From positions 1,674,001-1,738,000 of the forward strand of contig JBHGNT010000009.1 in assembly GCA_043228905.1 (NCBI GenBank): a stretch of 64,000 nt of DNA, given 5' to 3'. Source of the DNA: Azolla caroliniana (taxonomy: Eukaryota > Polypodiophyta). Shown piece after piece: positions 37,366 through 48,600 of this stretch. A program made the translations under genes and the position numbers. The first letter of the stretch is position 1. Every line of letters begins with the position of its first letter. The notes beneath the pieces were generated by a model. It was not told the DNA's origin and did no database searches. It saw nothing but the letters and a program-made list of their open reading frames with translations.

Positions 37366-37405
37366 ATCCCACATACAAAGGACAACTGAGATTGGCCTAT
37401 AAATA
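37366..37405 (+). promoter_or_regulatory. U5-3 promoter: USE and TATA box
   Basis: ATCCCACATAC at 37366-37376 and TATAAATA at 37398-37405, gap 21 bp. The 38 bases from the TCCCAC core through the TATA box (37368-37405) are identical to those of copy 5. Confidence 0.85.
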
Positions 37406-37430
37406 AGAATTTTCAAAGCTATTTTCTTTC

Positions 37431-37563
37431 ATCGGGATGGCGTGGGTTGAGCACATAGCGAACTATTCTTTCGCCTTTTACTAAAGAATACCGTGTGCTC
37501 CTCCAACCTCAAACGCCCTAACCCTAATTTTTGATAGGGAAGGCTCTATTACTGAGCTTCCCT
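37431..37563 (+). ncRNA. U5: U5 spliceosomal snRNA, copy 3
   Basis: Loop CGCCTTTTACT and stems are intact. It differs from copy 1 by CATAGCG for CAGAGCG, CCAACC for CCTACC, and TTTTTGATAGGG after the Sm site. The 3' hairpin is rebuilt as AGGGAAGGCTC/GAGCTTCCCT, so pairing is kept despite the substitutions. The change at the edge of the Sm site (TTTTTGA rather than TTTTTGG) should be noted; it still fits RAU4-6GR. Likely functional. Confidence 0.92.
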
Positions 37564-39648
37564 CTTATAAACTGTTGTTATTCCAAATAGAGGAGAGTTT
37601 CAGGTTTTCTTTACTTTCGTGTTTTATTTTGCGAGGCTTATCTAATTATCTGGATTACTGGTGGTCGAATTCGTGTGATTGATTTTGAAACATTAGTAAA
37701 GTTTGGGATCGATCGTATAACTCGTCTATATGTATATCGTTTATTTGTCTTCTGTCTATATATTGTGCTTACTTGTATCGATTCACTTGGTTAATGGAGC
37801 TTGTCCCAGATTGAAAACTTTGTTGCGGATAGCACACATTAGTGGAAGGTTCCAGAAGTTTAACTGATGCTAAAATATTTGGTTGATATAAACAAAGGGT
37901 CCTCGGGATGTTGCCGATGTTGTTTCGACAAATTAGTGAAGATTGTAGCCTAAAGGTTTCATCTCAAATTTGTGAGGTAATTGAGCTTTCTTGAGGTTTC
38001 GCTTGTTGGTAGCTAAGAGCTCTAGTATGATATTTAGGCCGACGAACTGCAATAAGATGAATGATGTATTGTTAGAATCAATTTCCATAGAGAGGGAGTG
38101 AGTTTTCGATGTTGGATATGTAGAGTTTATAAGGTTCACATATGTGCAAGTGACCAAGGTTTGTAGGTATCTTTTTGATAGTAGGCGGAACTCGAAACAA
38201 TCCTTGGAGTTGTTACTTGGTACACCTATCAACATATGTGGTAACAATCCATGGCTTGTTTGAGTAGTATAATGTTCAATGTGATGCATCTAAGAGTGTC
38301 ATTTTGGATGTTGAGACCAAACCTAACGGCCCGTTTATGAGCTTTCATGACCTCATTTAAGCTTTCTCATTCATGAACGACGACTATCTTAATGAGGAAG
38401 GTGTAGAGTAGTATTATGTAGTTGAGGGGCTTGAAATGGATCATCAAATTGTTCTCACCTATTTAGAATCAGAATTGCACATTGACCTTGTTAGAGTTTG
38501 CATGAGCATTATACTAGATCAGGAAGCAAAAAGTAAATGCGATAAATTATTTAGAAGATGTGGAGAACCCTCTAAGATGGATAAAAAACCATGGAACCAA
38601 GTCAAGTAAACTATGCACTATTAATAAATAAAAGGTGCAAGAATGTCTCACTCTAGATAAACTAGAGTGGTACACGAAGCATGAGTAAATCTAACTCTAA
38701 ACACTGAACCCAACAAAGTAAAATATTGCCAAAAACTGATTGCACACAACAAGTGGTTGATTCAATGATGCCTAAGGCAATCATGGAGGAAGCAAGGAGT
38801 TTTCAATTCCGCTCTCAGGGATTCTTTGCATAGCTATTGATTTTTCTATTCCTGTTTTGCCCCTCGTCTGACTTGCAAAATGTGAGTATGCATTCATATA
38901 TTAGGTGATTTGTTCACACTCTAAAACAAGAAACATAAACAACTGGTTTGTGGTCCATTCACACACATAAAAGCAGGTGGCTAGACATACGCACAAGCAT
39001 GATGCTATAATGTTCTATTTTCCAATGTCCTCGTTAAAGGCATACCATTAAAGCTTGTGGAGCCATTAGAGTTGGTTAATAACGTGTGCTGGTTCCCATA
39101 TATTCAAGTAGATGACGTCTAAAACTCCACCTCTTGATTTCACAGAGAATAATGAAGTTAACAATGCACGAATGGGCAACTCGATAGAGAGCATGATGAA
39201 ATAGTATTGAAGACAATGATGCCTCCATAATATTGTCAATTTAACACACGAAGTTGGTTAAGTGTTGATATTGTCCATTGGCCAACAATACCCATTGAGG
39301 ATAAGGATTGGAAGTGTAGTATGGCATGATGAAATAGTATTAAAGACAATGATGCCTCCATAATATTGTCAATTTAACACACGAAGTTGGTTAAGTGTTG
39401 ATATTGTCCATTGGCCAACAATACCCATTGAGGATAAGGATTGGAAGTGTAGTATGGCATGATGAAATAGTATTAAAGACAATGATGCCTCCATAATATT
39501 GTCAATTTAACACACGAAGTTGGTTAAGTGTTGATATTGTCCATTGGCCAACAATACCCATTGAGGATAAGGATTGGAAGTGTAGTATGGCATGATGATG
39601 GATGAAAAAAGAGTTGAGTTGAATGATGAGTGAGTGAATACTTGTATA
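37564..39648. other. U5-3 to U5-4 spacer
   Basis: No gene supported. A 118-residue minus-strand ORF at 37933-38289 has no recognisable feature. The distal part is a 133-bp tandem array (39191-39598). Confidence 0.45.
39191..39598. repeat. 133-bp tandem array, three near-identical units
   Basis: Units start GCATGATGAAATAG at 39191, 39324 and 39457, and a fourth partial copy starts at 39590. The period is exactly 133 bp, with only one substitution noticed (TATTGAAG against TATTAAAG). It ends about 50 bp before the U5-4 upstream element. A related GAGAGCACGATGAAATAGTG stretch lies upstream of U5-1 near 33225, so the unit was amplified from U5 flank DNA. Confidence 0.92.
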
Positions 39649-39686
39649 TCCCATATACTATTGCAAGAGAGAGTGGGCTATAAAGA
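39649..39686 (+). promoter_or_regulatory. U5-4 promoter, degenerate USE and TATA
   Basis: ATCCCATATAC at 39649-39659 (a C of the TCCCAC core is lost) and TATAAAGA at 39679-39686, gap 19 bp. This is the weakest of the five promoters. Confidence 0.7.
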
Positions 39687-39711
39687 TGAATACAAAGGTA
39701 GAATTTAGATC

Positions 39712-39843
39712 ATTGGGATGGCATGGGTCGAGCAGAAAGCGCACTATTCTTTCGCCTTTTACTAAAGAATACCGTGTGCTCCTCCTACCTCAAACGCCCT
39801 GACCCTAATTTTGGTGAAGGGAGACTCTCGTTTGAACTTCCCT
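39712..39843 (+). ncRNA. U5: U5 spliceosomal snRNA, copy 4, divergent variant
   Basis: Loop CGCCTTTTACT and its ATTCTTT/AAAGAAT stem are perfect. The lower stem is damaged (GAGCAG against GTGCTC). The Sm site is the short form AATTTTGG, and the 3' hairpin is altered (GGGAGACTC ... GAACTTCCC). With the weakened USE this may be a poorly expressed variant or a gene becoming a pseudogene, although the Sm site still meets the minimal consensus. Confidence 0.85.
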
Positions 39844-41670
39844 TGATAAGTTAATGTTAATAAGAAGAAAACCAGAATACTGTTGTTGTATATAACAAGC
39901 TTGTCATAGTTTTCAATTATATTGTTTGTTTGATATTAGTATGTTATTGAGATATTACTTATGCCTTTTGAGAATTTAGATTATTAGTATTGTATATAAC
40001 AAGGTGGTTATAGTGTTCCATCATGTTGTTTGTTTGGCAAAAATAAGTTTTAGTGGTATTAGAATACATCCCAATTGGTCAATGATAGATATAACAACAT
40101 TTGTGTAGGATAATGCAATGGATGTAAAAGGTGTTTTAATATTTGGTTGTCATACAATAAGCATATAAAACAATGTTTGTTAATATTATGAACATGAGAA
40201 TTACATTGTAGAATACATCCCAATCTCAATGGTCATTGTCAAAGATAGACACAACAACATTCGTGTAGGATAATGCAATGGTTGTAACAAGTACTTTCAT
40301 ATTTGGTTGTTATATATTTGTTTTTGTTTTGGAAATGTGAGTGGATGTTACTTTGTTGCTAGCATAGATGTAATGCTTAGATTCTTGATTTGTTCTTGGT
40401 GCAAGTTGGATGACCTGAAACATAAGTAGATAGATGTTCATAAACCAGGCGTGTGAGTATGTATACTCTTTTCGTCTTCAAATACCCGAGATGTATTTTC
40501 CTCAATTCTAGGGTACATATCGTTGTGATTTATTGCCCCAAAAATAGTTTACATTTGGGTTATGACATGCAATTACATGGATGGTTGGTTAATAATCTTG
40601 GCTACATATGGAGGGCCATGTTGTGCGATGCATGTCTACTTTGCCATCTTGGTATGTTATGGCAAGTACACGTCACACATATTATAGGAAGTATAGACAT
40701 GCATTTTCGATGGGGATAAAACTTGTCTTTGGAAGTAAGAACTCAAGTTCGAATATTGATAAAACCTTCATATATTGAAGATTAAAGATTTTTTCCCAAA
40801 AGAATGATGATGTGAAAACATCATGTATCGAACAGGTTTCGAATTCTCTACAACATACTTGTGAAAGTCATGTTGTCTTGAGATTGGGTCATGGACCTTT
40901 ATAATTTTTATAACATGCTCTCCGTTTTTATATGACGATCCAATCTATCTATTATGTTATTTGAAGAGGTTGTGTTGTGGTCTATGTAATAAATGCATCA
41001 ATTGGGAAGTATGACCAAATTATAGAAAGTTGAATTGCTTCTTGTGGAGATTATGCATTCTAGATGTTGTCGATGGTCTTCAATTATGATTTAGTCAATC
41101 CCAACGCCAAACTTCAAATGCTCCTCTAGTCTAATCTTAAACAATACCTTCTATAGGGAAACATGTGTCATCCTCATTATCTTGACCAAATTTCTAGGAT
41201 GCCCCACTTTTGGCAGTTGGGAATGGTTGGGATTTACTACCCACATCTATAATTTAATAATGTTGAGTACTCATTGGTTATCGAGAGGATGAAATGTCAT
41301 TTGTAAGCAGAGAAATTCTATAGACAAATGTGATTTCTAGTTTCAACTTAGGGGGATCATAATGCATTCAATTTTCTTTGTATTCGTATATGCATGAGGA
41401 TAAAGTTTTCCTTCAAAGATACATCGTTATAAATCATCTAGCTTCTAATAACACAGAAGAGAATTGAAGCTAAGAACAAGTGTATAGGAAATGTAGACCA
41501 AAGAAGACGATGCAATAGTGGAATCAATTGTGCATTCATGACACCGTCAATTAATGTCCACGAAGAAGATGTTATTTTAGTGTGTTGAGTATAGTTGGGT
41601 GTCCAAGAAAGGAAGGACAAGAGTAGAGCAGTTGTTACACACATTAGTGAATCAATCAGTGCATATGACA
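39844..41670. other. U5-4 to U5-5 spacer
   Basis: No gene supported. Local duplications (GAATACATCCCAAT with GTGTAGGATAATGCAATGG, near 40062-40130 and 40208-40275) are visible. 41240-41700 is diverged kin of the DNA upstream of copy 3 (AATAATGTTGAGTA ... GCGAGAGGAT near 37017-37050). Confidence 0.45.
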
Positions 41671-41710
41671 GTCCCACATACAAAGGACAACTGAGATTGG
41701 CCTATAAATA
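41671..41710 (+). promoter_or_regulatory. U5-5 promoter: USE and TATA box
   Basis: GTCCCACATAC at 41671-41681 and TATAAATA at 41703-41710, gap 21 bp. Identical to the copy 3 promoter from the TCCCAC core to the TATA box. Confidence 0.85.
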
Positions 41711-41734
41711 CGAGTTTTCAATGGTAGGTCATCC

Positions 41735-41867
41735 ATTGGGATGGCGTGGGTTGAGCACAGAGCGAACTATTCTTTCGCCTTTTACTAAAGAATACCGTGT
41801 GCTCCTCCTACCTCAAACGCCCTAACCCTAATTTTTGGGAACGGAGGCTCTAATGTTGAGCTTCCCC
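41735..41867 (+). ncRNA. U5: U5 spliceosomal snRNA, copy 5
   Basis: Matches copies 1 and 2 through the loop CGCCTTTTACT and the Sm site AATTTTTGG. The 3' hairpin is GGAGGCTC/GAGCTTCC with a different loop (TAATGTT). All core elements are intact and the promoter is good, so it is expected to be functional. Confidence 0.95.
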
Positions 41868-44159
41868 TTGTAACCATCTCTTAGACTTTAAACTGCAAAT
41901 AATAATAAACGGCTTTATGCCCATTGATTGATGCTGATTAATGATTCTACTTGTATATTTAGTAAGTGAATGAAACCTAAATTATATGGTGTATAATGTT
42001 ATAATAAGAAGATTCTTTTATAGTTTAACAATGGATGAAACAAGATCATCATCAGTTGGCTTGGGAACGAGTTGAAGTTTACTTTGTTGATCCAAGTTAT
42101 ATGTAGATGTGGTGCAATGTTTACCTTTTCGCTGATTTTCTTGATTTGTTTTGTTGACCCAAGTCGGATGGCATGCAAAATAATAAGATGTGCTTATAGG
42201 CAATAGATTGATGTTACAAAGTCAATTGTTTTTGCCAAGCATAGACTATGTGCAATTGTGTCATTTCACATTTACACATCTTTTTGATGGATGAAGGACC
42301 AATAATTTATGACATTGCAAACTGGATGTCATGAACTGTGTGTTTGTGTGAGAAGTTGTTGTCATAGTCCCAACCTTTTATGCACATTTGAGAATGTAAT
42401 GATGATGAGGTAGATTGTATTGCAATATCTGGTTATTTTGTGAGCTACAACTGTTAACATATTGTGTCTGTGCTATGAAGTCGGTGACCGGAAGTCACCG
42501 ACTTCATAGTCCCAACCTTTTATGCGCATTTGAGAATGTAACGATGATGAGGTAGATTGTATTGCAATATCAGGTTATTTTGTGAGCTACAACAGTTAAC
42601 TTATTGTGTTTGTGCTATGAAGTCGGTGACCGGACGTCATGAACGGTGTGTTTGTGTGAAATTGTTTTCATAGTCCCAACCTTTTATGCACATTTGAGGA
42701 TGTAACGATGAGGAGGTAGATTGTATTGCAATATCTACTTATTTTGTGAGCTACAACTGTTAACATATTGTGTCGGTGCTATGATGTCGGTGATGATGTT
42801 TGAGGGGGGGAACCAACGATACACCCATGCTTGGTATACATTCCTCAAATACAACAACATTGTGGAGAATCAATTCCCACGACCTTCGCCACTTATGATG
42901 GGTTAAGATGAGATCAATATTTTTTTGATAGCAAATTTTGTTTGAGCAATCACTAAAGAAACTATTGATCACCCCATTCACTTTTCATCATTCACGTCCC
43001 CCATTCTATTGGTTTCCTTTTGGTTGGGTTTACCCAATTATTTGGTGTCAGAATTAGTTGAAATATATTCTCTTGTTGCTTCATAAATCCATCCGCACCC
43101 AATCTTCCCAAAGATAATCTCTCTTTTCTATTTATCTCTCTTGGAATCCACTTTATTTTAACTTAGTGACAAATGGTAGCAAAAATGAAAATTGGGATTT
43201 TGAAGGACAATTAACCACATCAATTCACTAGATCACAAATTTCCCGACTTATTATGTAGATGTAAGAGGAGTTTGAATTAGTTTTATTCTTGCTTTACCA
43301 GGAAACCAAGGTTATGTCTAGGGTGAGATTGTTGGTAAGACCTTGGCTTTCAATATAAAATATTTTAGAATTGCTTTAGTTCTTTTTCTTTAAGCGATAT
43401 GTGTATTAATTGTGGGAAACCTCAATGTGAAGAAATAGACCAATAAATCAAAATGATATCTTCAACAATGTGTTTGGAAACCTAGGTCAAAGATTGCCTT
43501 TGAATTGATGGATATAAGTTCTTGTTAATGAAAATGCCCATAGCAAGTGAATCATTTATCCCAATCCTCCATGACATCTAAACAACAATGACTAATTTTC
43601 CTTTTCTCAAGGTGAGAATTGAGATCATATGGGAAGTATATCCAATAAACAATGTCACAAGAACACTTCTCGTTTCAAGGGGTACACCAGATTTCCAAAG
43701 TTTAAAAGTCTTTCCTTCCATTGTACCTCAAATCAAGTAACTTGCTAGAGAAGTGGCCTATAGATATTATGACCCAATAGGATTTTCATCTAGACACATA
43801 TGGTACCTCTCTTTAATTGCAAATCACGAAATCTATTAAATGCTACTAGTAGTAGCAACATATTTGTTGAACTAATGTGGTAGCAACATAATTTTCCTCA
43901 CCAACATGTGAGATTTCATATCATGTAAATTTAATCCATCAAAATTTCTAGGTCTATAAGAGCACAGAAATTGATCCAAAATTTCAAAAATGATTGTTTG
44001 CAATATATCCTTTAGTAAATCAATAAGAGAGAAATGATGTGAGGTTATCCATCAATATTAATTGGACCACACATAAGCCGGCATGCAATGGATAGATTGC
44101 TAATAGATATCTTCCAAACGTTCAACTTTTGTCTTACTCCAAAACTCATCTCACTCTTT
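41868..44159. other. Gene-free DNA with a tandem array and hairpin
   Basis: 42366-42800 is a three-unit array (listed separately). The rest is AT-rich and I see no gene. Confidence 0.4.
42366..42800. repeat. Three-unit tandem array with a perfect 14-bp-arm hairpin
   Basis: Units start AGTCCCAACCTTTTATGC at 42366, 42508 and 42672 (periods 142 and 164). Each contains GTAGATTGTATTGCAATATC. At the first unit junction ATGAAGTCGGTGAC (42475-42488) is followed, after five bases, by its exact reverse complement (42494-42507). The second junction keeps only the left arm. Confidence 0.85.
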
Positions 44160-44713
44160 TTTCACCTATCATATTCTAACCAACGGGATACCCAAGAGAC
44201 CTTATCAATCTCATTTAGGATATTTATATGGCCTAGCCATTCACATGCATGCCAATTACATAAACATAAGGTTTGGAGTTTTGACTTAGAGAAGTTCACA
44301 TGCAACCCAATAGCGAAACCATACAACTCAAGAGCATCCATTAGTGTTTGCATATCTTGGGGATCATTGTATACATAAAATATGCGTCATCTGCATATGC
44401 AAGAGCCACAAAGTCCCTTGGATTGGGTAGTTGAAGCCCAGGGTATTCACTAAATGTACATTATTATATGTATATAATAAGAAATGGATGAGTGGTGATG
44501 GTCTCAGAGTAATTTGTTACCAAGACAACCTTGTCTACACAAATTAAACAATATCCACGCATTAGCGATTTCTTCATCCAATATGCATGCGATAGAACTA
44601 TTTTTATACAAGTAATAAATAACTTCTGATACTTTAGCGCCAAAACCCATACAATGCATTGTAGATTGCACAAAACTCCACAGTATTGTATCAAATACTT
44701 TCTCAATATGCAT
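44160..44713 (-). mobile_element. LINE reverse-transcriptase relic
   Basis: Minus-strand pieces of a non-LTR retrotransposon RT in order, across frameshifts: EKVFDTILWSFVQSTMHCMG, then the catalytic AYADD (44386-44400) within PNPRDFVALAYADDAY, then GLHVNFSKSKLQ. The endonuclease and 3' end are missing. Confidence 0.85.
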
Positions 44714-45212
44714 TTACATCATCACAACATCTTCATTGGTTTGTTTTGTAGTTTAGTTTAAGAAGTTTGGTCTAAATGCTTGGGTTATCTAAGGTAATAA
44801 ATATGCCTTTTAAAAAATAAGTATTTGTATTTCAAAGGATGCAAAAACGATTTATATTATGGGTTGGTTGAGATGCGTGTTGGGTCAACGTGAGGAGCAG
44901 TTAGTGCACATCTTAATCTTCGTTAGAGTTATTCCTCACCAAGGTTTTGTGTGAGACTAGAATGTTGTCAACCCTATGTTGAGACATAGGTAGGAAACAA
45001 TCGCCAATCATTCTTGAGGTATTAATGTTTGCAATCTCGCATAATATCCAACAGACCTTATTGAAATTCTTAAGAACACTTAAGTAGCACCAAAGTACAA
45101 AAAGAGAATAAATACCCCAATGTTAATTAATTTTACCAAGTTAAATACATTATACAAGTGATAAGTGTAAGATTAATAGTAAAGAACATAGAAAAGAGAT
45201 AAAGATGCCTAA

Positions 45213-45290
45213 ATGGATGTAGCTCAGTTGGTAAGGTTATCCATTGGAGACAAGAAAGGTCATGGCTTCAACGTTAATGTTCCACATGGC
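45213..45290 (+). mobile_element. tRNA-derived SINE-like relic
   Basis: TAGCTCAGTTGG (45220-45231) is a perfect Pol III A box. About 30 bases on, TGGCTTCAACG resembles a B box with one base lost (GGTTCGAAnCC type). The acceptor and anticodon arms do not fold as a tRNA, so this is a SINE-type relic rather than a gene. Confidence 0.45.
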
Positions 45291-45391
45291 ATTTACTAAA
45301 TTAAGAGGATAAACACTTACTAGAGTTAGCTAATTACAAGAGAGAGAGAGAGATTTCCTAACTCATTAGTTTTGCGTATGTTGGTATTTAA

Positions 45392-45683
45392 TATTATTAT
45401 GCTTTCCTAACTCATTATAAACTAAGACGACCATAGCATTGTGGAAATTCTTGCTCAAAGATGTGATTTGTGGATAAAGGTATTAGGTATAGAGAGGAGT
45501 TGGATGCTCTTTCTTGACTAGGTGTTAGGGTATTTACTATTATTATGCTTTCCTAACTCATCATAAACTTAGACGGCCATATTATTGTGGAAATTCTTGC
45601 TCAAAGATGTGATTTGTGGACAAAGGTATGAGTTATAGAGAGGAGTTGGATGCTCTTTCTTGACTAGGTGTTATGGTATCTCA
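45392..45683. repeat. 146-bp tandem duplication
   Basis: Units start TATTATTATGCTTTCC at 45392 and 45538 and share GAAATTCTTGCTCAAAGATG and GGATGCTCTTTCTTGACTAG. Confidence 0.9.
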
Positions 45684-48600
45684 CACTGCATTGTATAATC
45701 TTGAGGCCAATGGTAAGTGGAGTGTGGGCATAACCATATCATGGAGGCACTTGTGCCACAACTACTACCTCATGCTTTGTGGGCATCTCTCACCTTTGTT
45801 GGGGGTGGTCGGGTGATTTTTCTCTTTCTTTTGTTTGTTTAACATGACTTGAGATGAGATTCTTACATCTAGTATCAATGCAAGCTTAACATCTTCTTCT
45901 ATTTGCTTGCTTTTTCTTGTTTATTTCCTAACCTTCGAGTTACTAATGGAGGTCAAGTGTCTTGTTAACAACACGAGGGCCATAAGTACGAAACAGTCAA
46001 AAGCGACCATTTTGCAAAAGCATTAAATTTTTGGAGCCTCGTGATGCCAAAGGAAGCTCCTTGCCTAAATCTCACCGATTAAGATCATTTAAAGAGGAAA
46101 AGGAAATCTCCAAGACGTACATTCCCCTAGTTCTTAATCATATCTAACTACTTCTTCCTAATTTTTTTAGTAGGTTAAGAATGGTTAACATACATGCTAA
46201 ATGCCCCTTCCCCCATATCTCTTGTTAGCCGAATTCCCACTTTGTAAAATTGTAAGGAAGATTAAAGTTTCTTCTTCCATGAATATTTCACACACCTCTT
46301 CTAACCACTATCATGAAATTAATGCAGGTGTGAGTGAAAGCTAAGCAAAACCACCAAAGATCTGAACTAGAAAATATGGTATCCTTGACAAATGGTTGTG
46401 GGTGAATAATATCCCACTCGGTACGTCTTGGAGCACTTAAATTTCCCCCCTTTTTGAGAATGTAGGTTGCAACTTAATAGTAACTCTTTCAAAATATTAG
46501 TTCAAATTTCAAAATCACACAAACTTCATGTATTCTTCGCTTATGTACATCCGCATATGGGTATCGTGCCTATGTGTAAATGCATGTTCAATCATGCAAG
46601 TGTTAATAAGTATTTGTGTCTTACGATGGATTTATCCATATGCATAATTGTTTATTGTTAAGTTGTAGGCTTGTATATGCTAGCAAGTGTAAATATATGT
46701 CAATAAGTATAAGTAAATCTATGTGTATAAATGTGTGGACAAGTGCTTGTATTCTATGTGCCAAAGTTCATTCTCTATCTCTCCATGCAGATGGAAGGGG
46801 TGGCAAACAACTCTCCATAAGCTATCACATTACTCCAAATACTAGGGAAATCAAATATCTCAAAGAAAAAGAGCATTTACGAAGAACCAAACTTTGAAAT
46901 TCCGCATCTTAAATACCAAGGTAAGACATGAACCATTTGTTCACTATACCTTAAGGATAATTCTTCTAATAGTTTGTCCCTTCATATTTTGTTGGAGAAG
47001 AGAACTTCATAACAATCGACATGTTTCTTTCCATCTCTTAGTTCAAACATTGGCCAAATGCATCATTTCAATAATAAGAAGAGAGAGTTAATTACTTTTA
47101 CCTTATGAGTATGAAACATTGTCAAATTCCATATGTGATAGCAATGATGGGTCAATTTTAGAAGAAACATGCTCCTTATCGACTAATGACACAAATTGGC
47201 ACAAATTGGCAACATTAGGTGGCGTTGATGTAGATGCTCTCTTCTTTGTGGTTCACATGGATGTATTATACTTCAAGAAGTGATTGATAGGCAAATCCCT
47301 AATATTTGCTCATTAATCCTAATCTTTGTGCACAAATATCTCTTCTTCTCTCTCTCTCTCGTCTACAAACCATAAGGGGTCATAAACCATAACCCTAAGA
47401 CTTCTTGGAAGTAAGAATGTATATCCAATTGCATTCCTACCTCTTTCTCATACATGCATTGCCTTTGTTTAATAAGCCTATCTCTAGCAAGCTATAATGG
47501 GATTATAAATGGATCCATTCTTGTTGTGCACCTTTCAAATAATATAATTAACACACTAGGCAAATGCATTTCTCACATCATCGAGGTAATATATGCATGG
47601 CATGGCTATAATATCCCGACTTAGAATCTCTCTCTCTCAAGCTATAGTGTGTGCGTTTTTGTCTCTCCTAGGCTACATTGGCCTCTTCATTGACATTAAT
47701 ACCCTTCTTCTTCTTCTCCCCCTCACATAAGCTAGAATGTACATCTCAATTCACACATTAAAGTGTTGTTCTCATAGTATCATACCCTCCTGTGCAACAT
47801 TCAAATCCTTGCACAACTTCATGTTCAAACTCCTCATTTATTAAGCTTGCCATTCTATGTATTATAAGATCCTAGAGGATAGGAAGAAACTTCGTCCATG
47901 TGCCAAAAACGCGCTCATGCATGGAAAAGGGTTACATCCCCCGCCCCCGCTAGCTTTTTAAAGTTCACAATAACAACTTTCATTGATGGCATTGCACTTT
48001 GAATTTATGGTATTGCAACTTTGAATACACCTACATGAAATGTGTTGTATCTCACACTTGGATACATTCGCACATAATATATAACTCTATATCTTCTTAC
48101 ACATAGAACATTTAGTTGTATTATATGTTAGCATTTCTCTTAAATATGACCAACTCCATGTATTATTACATGTCAGACATACTCTTGTTATTCACTATTG
48201 TGGTAAATCTTTATACTATGTTGAAAATGACAATTTCAATGTTTAAAGTATTGAATCATACCTTTCTAGCAAATTACTAACCAAAAGCCATAATCTTATG
48301 CACCACATTAAGTCCATTGTTCAAAACTCAATTTCTTTAAAAATAATGTATGATGAAAATCAATATAATTTTGCATGCATTGTTTCCCTCTATAAAATAT
48401 ATCTAACAAACAATACTTTATGAGCAAGACGCCATAGTTTCATGTGAGAATTCATAGCCAAGACATATCGTATGGGTTTAGGGTTTCAAAGATCACTATC
48501 TATCTCACCTTTTGGGGGCTAGGTGTATAGTGGTATACATCCAAGTTAACTTAGCCCAACGAAGCGATTTGAAATGTTACACATACATGCATGTAAACCA

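Noticed and set aside
39191-39598. CRISPR-like repeat array
   Set aside because: The units are contiguous 133-bp tandem copies without spacers, in a plant nuclear context.
33475-41867. First impression that the five repeats are a transposon terminal repeat or a coding repeat with small plus-strand ORFs
   Set aside because: The U5 loop, Sm site, 3' hairpin and fixed promoter spacing explain the conservation; the ORFs read through RNA genes.
45213-45290. Functional tRNA gene
   Set aside because: Only the A box is good; acceptor and anticodon arms do not pair and the B box is damaged.
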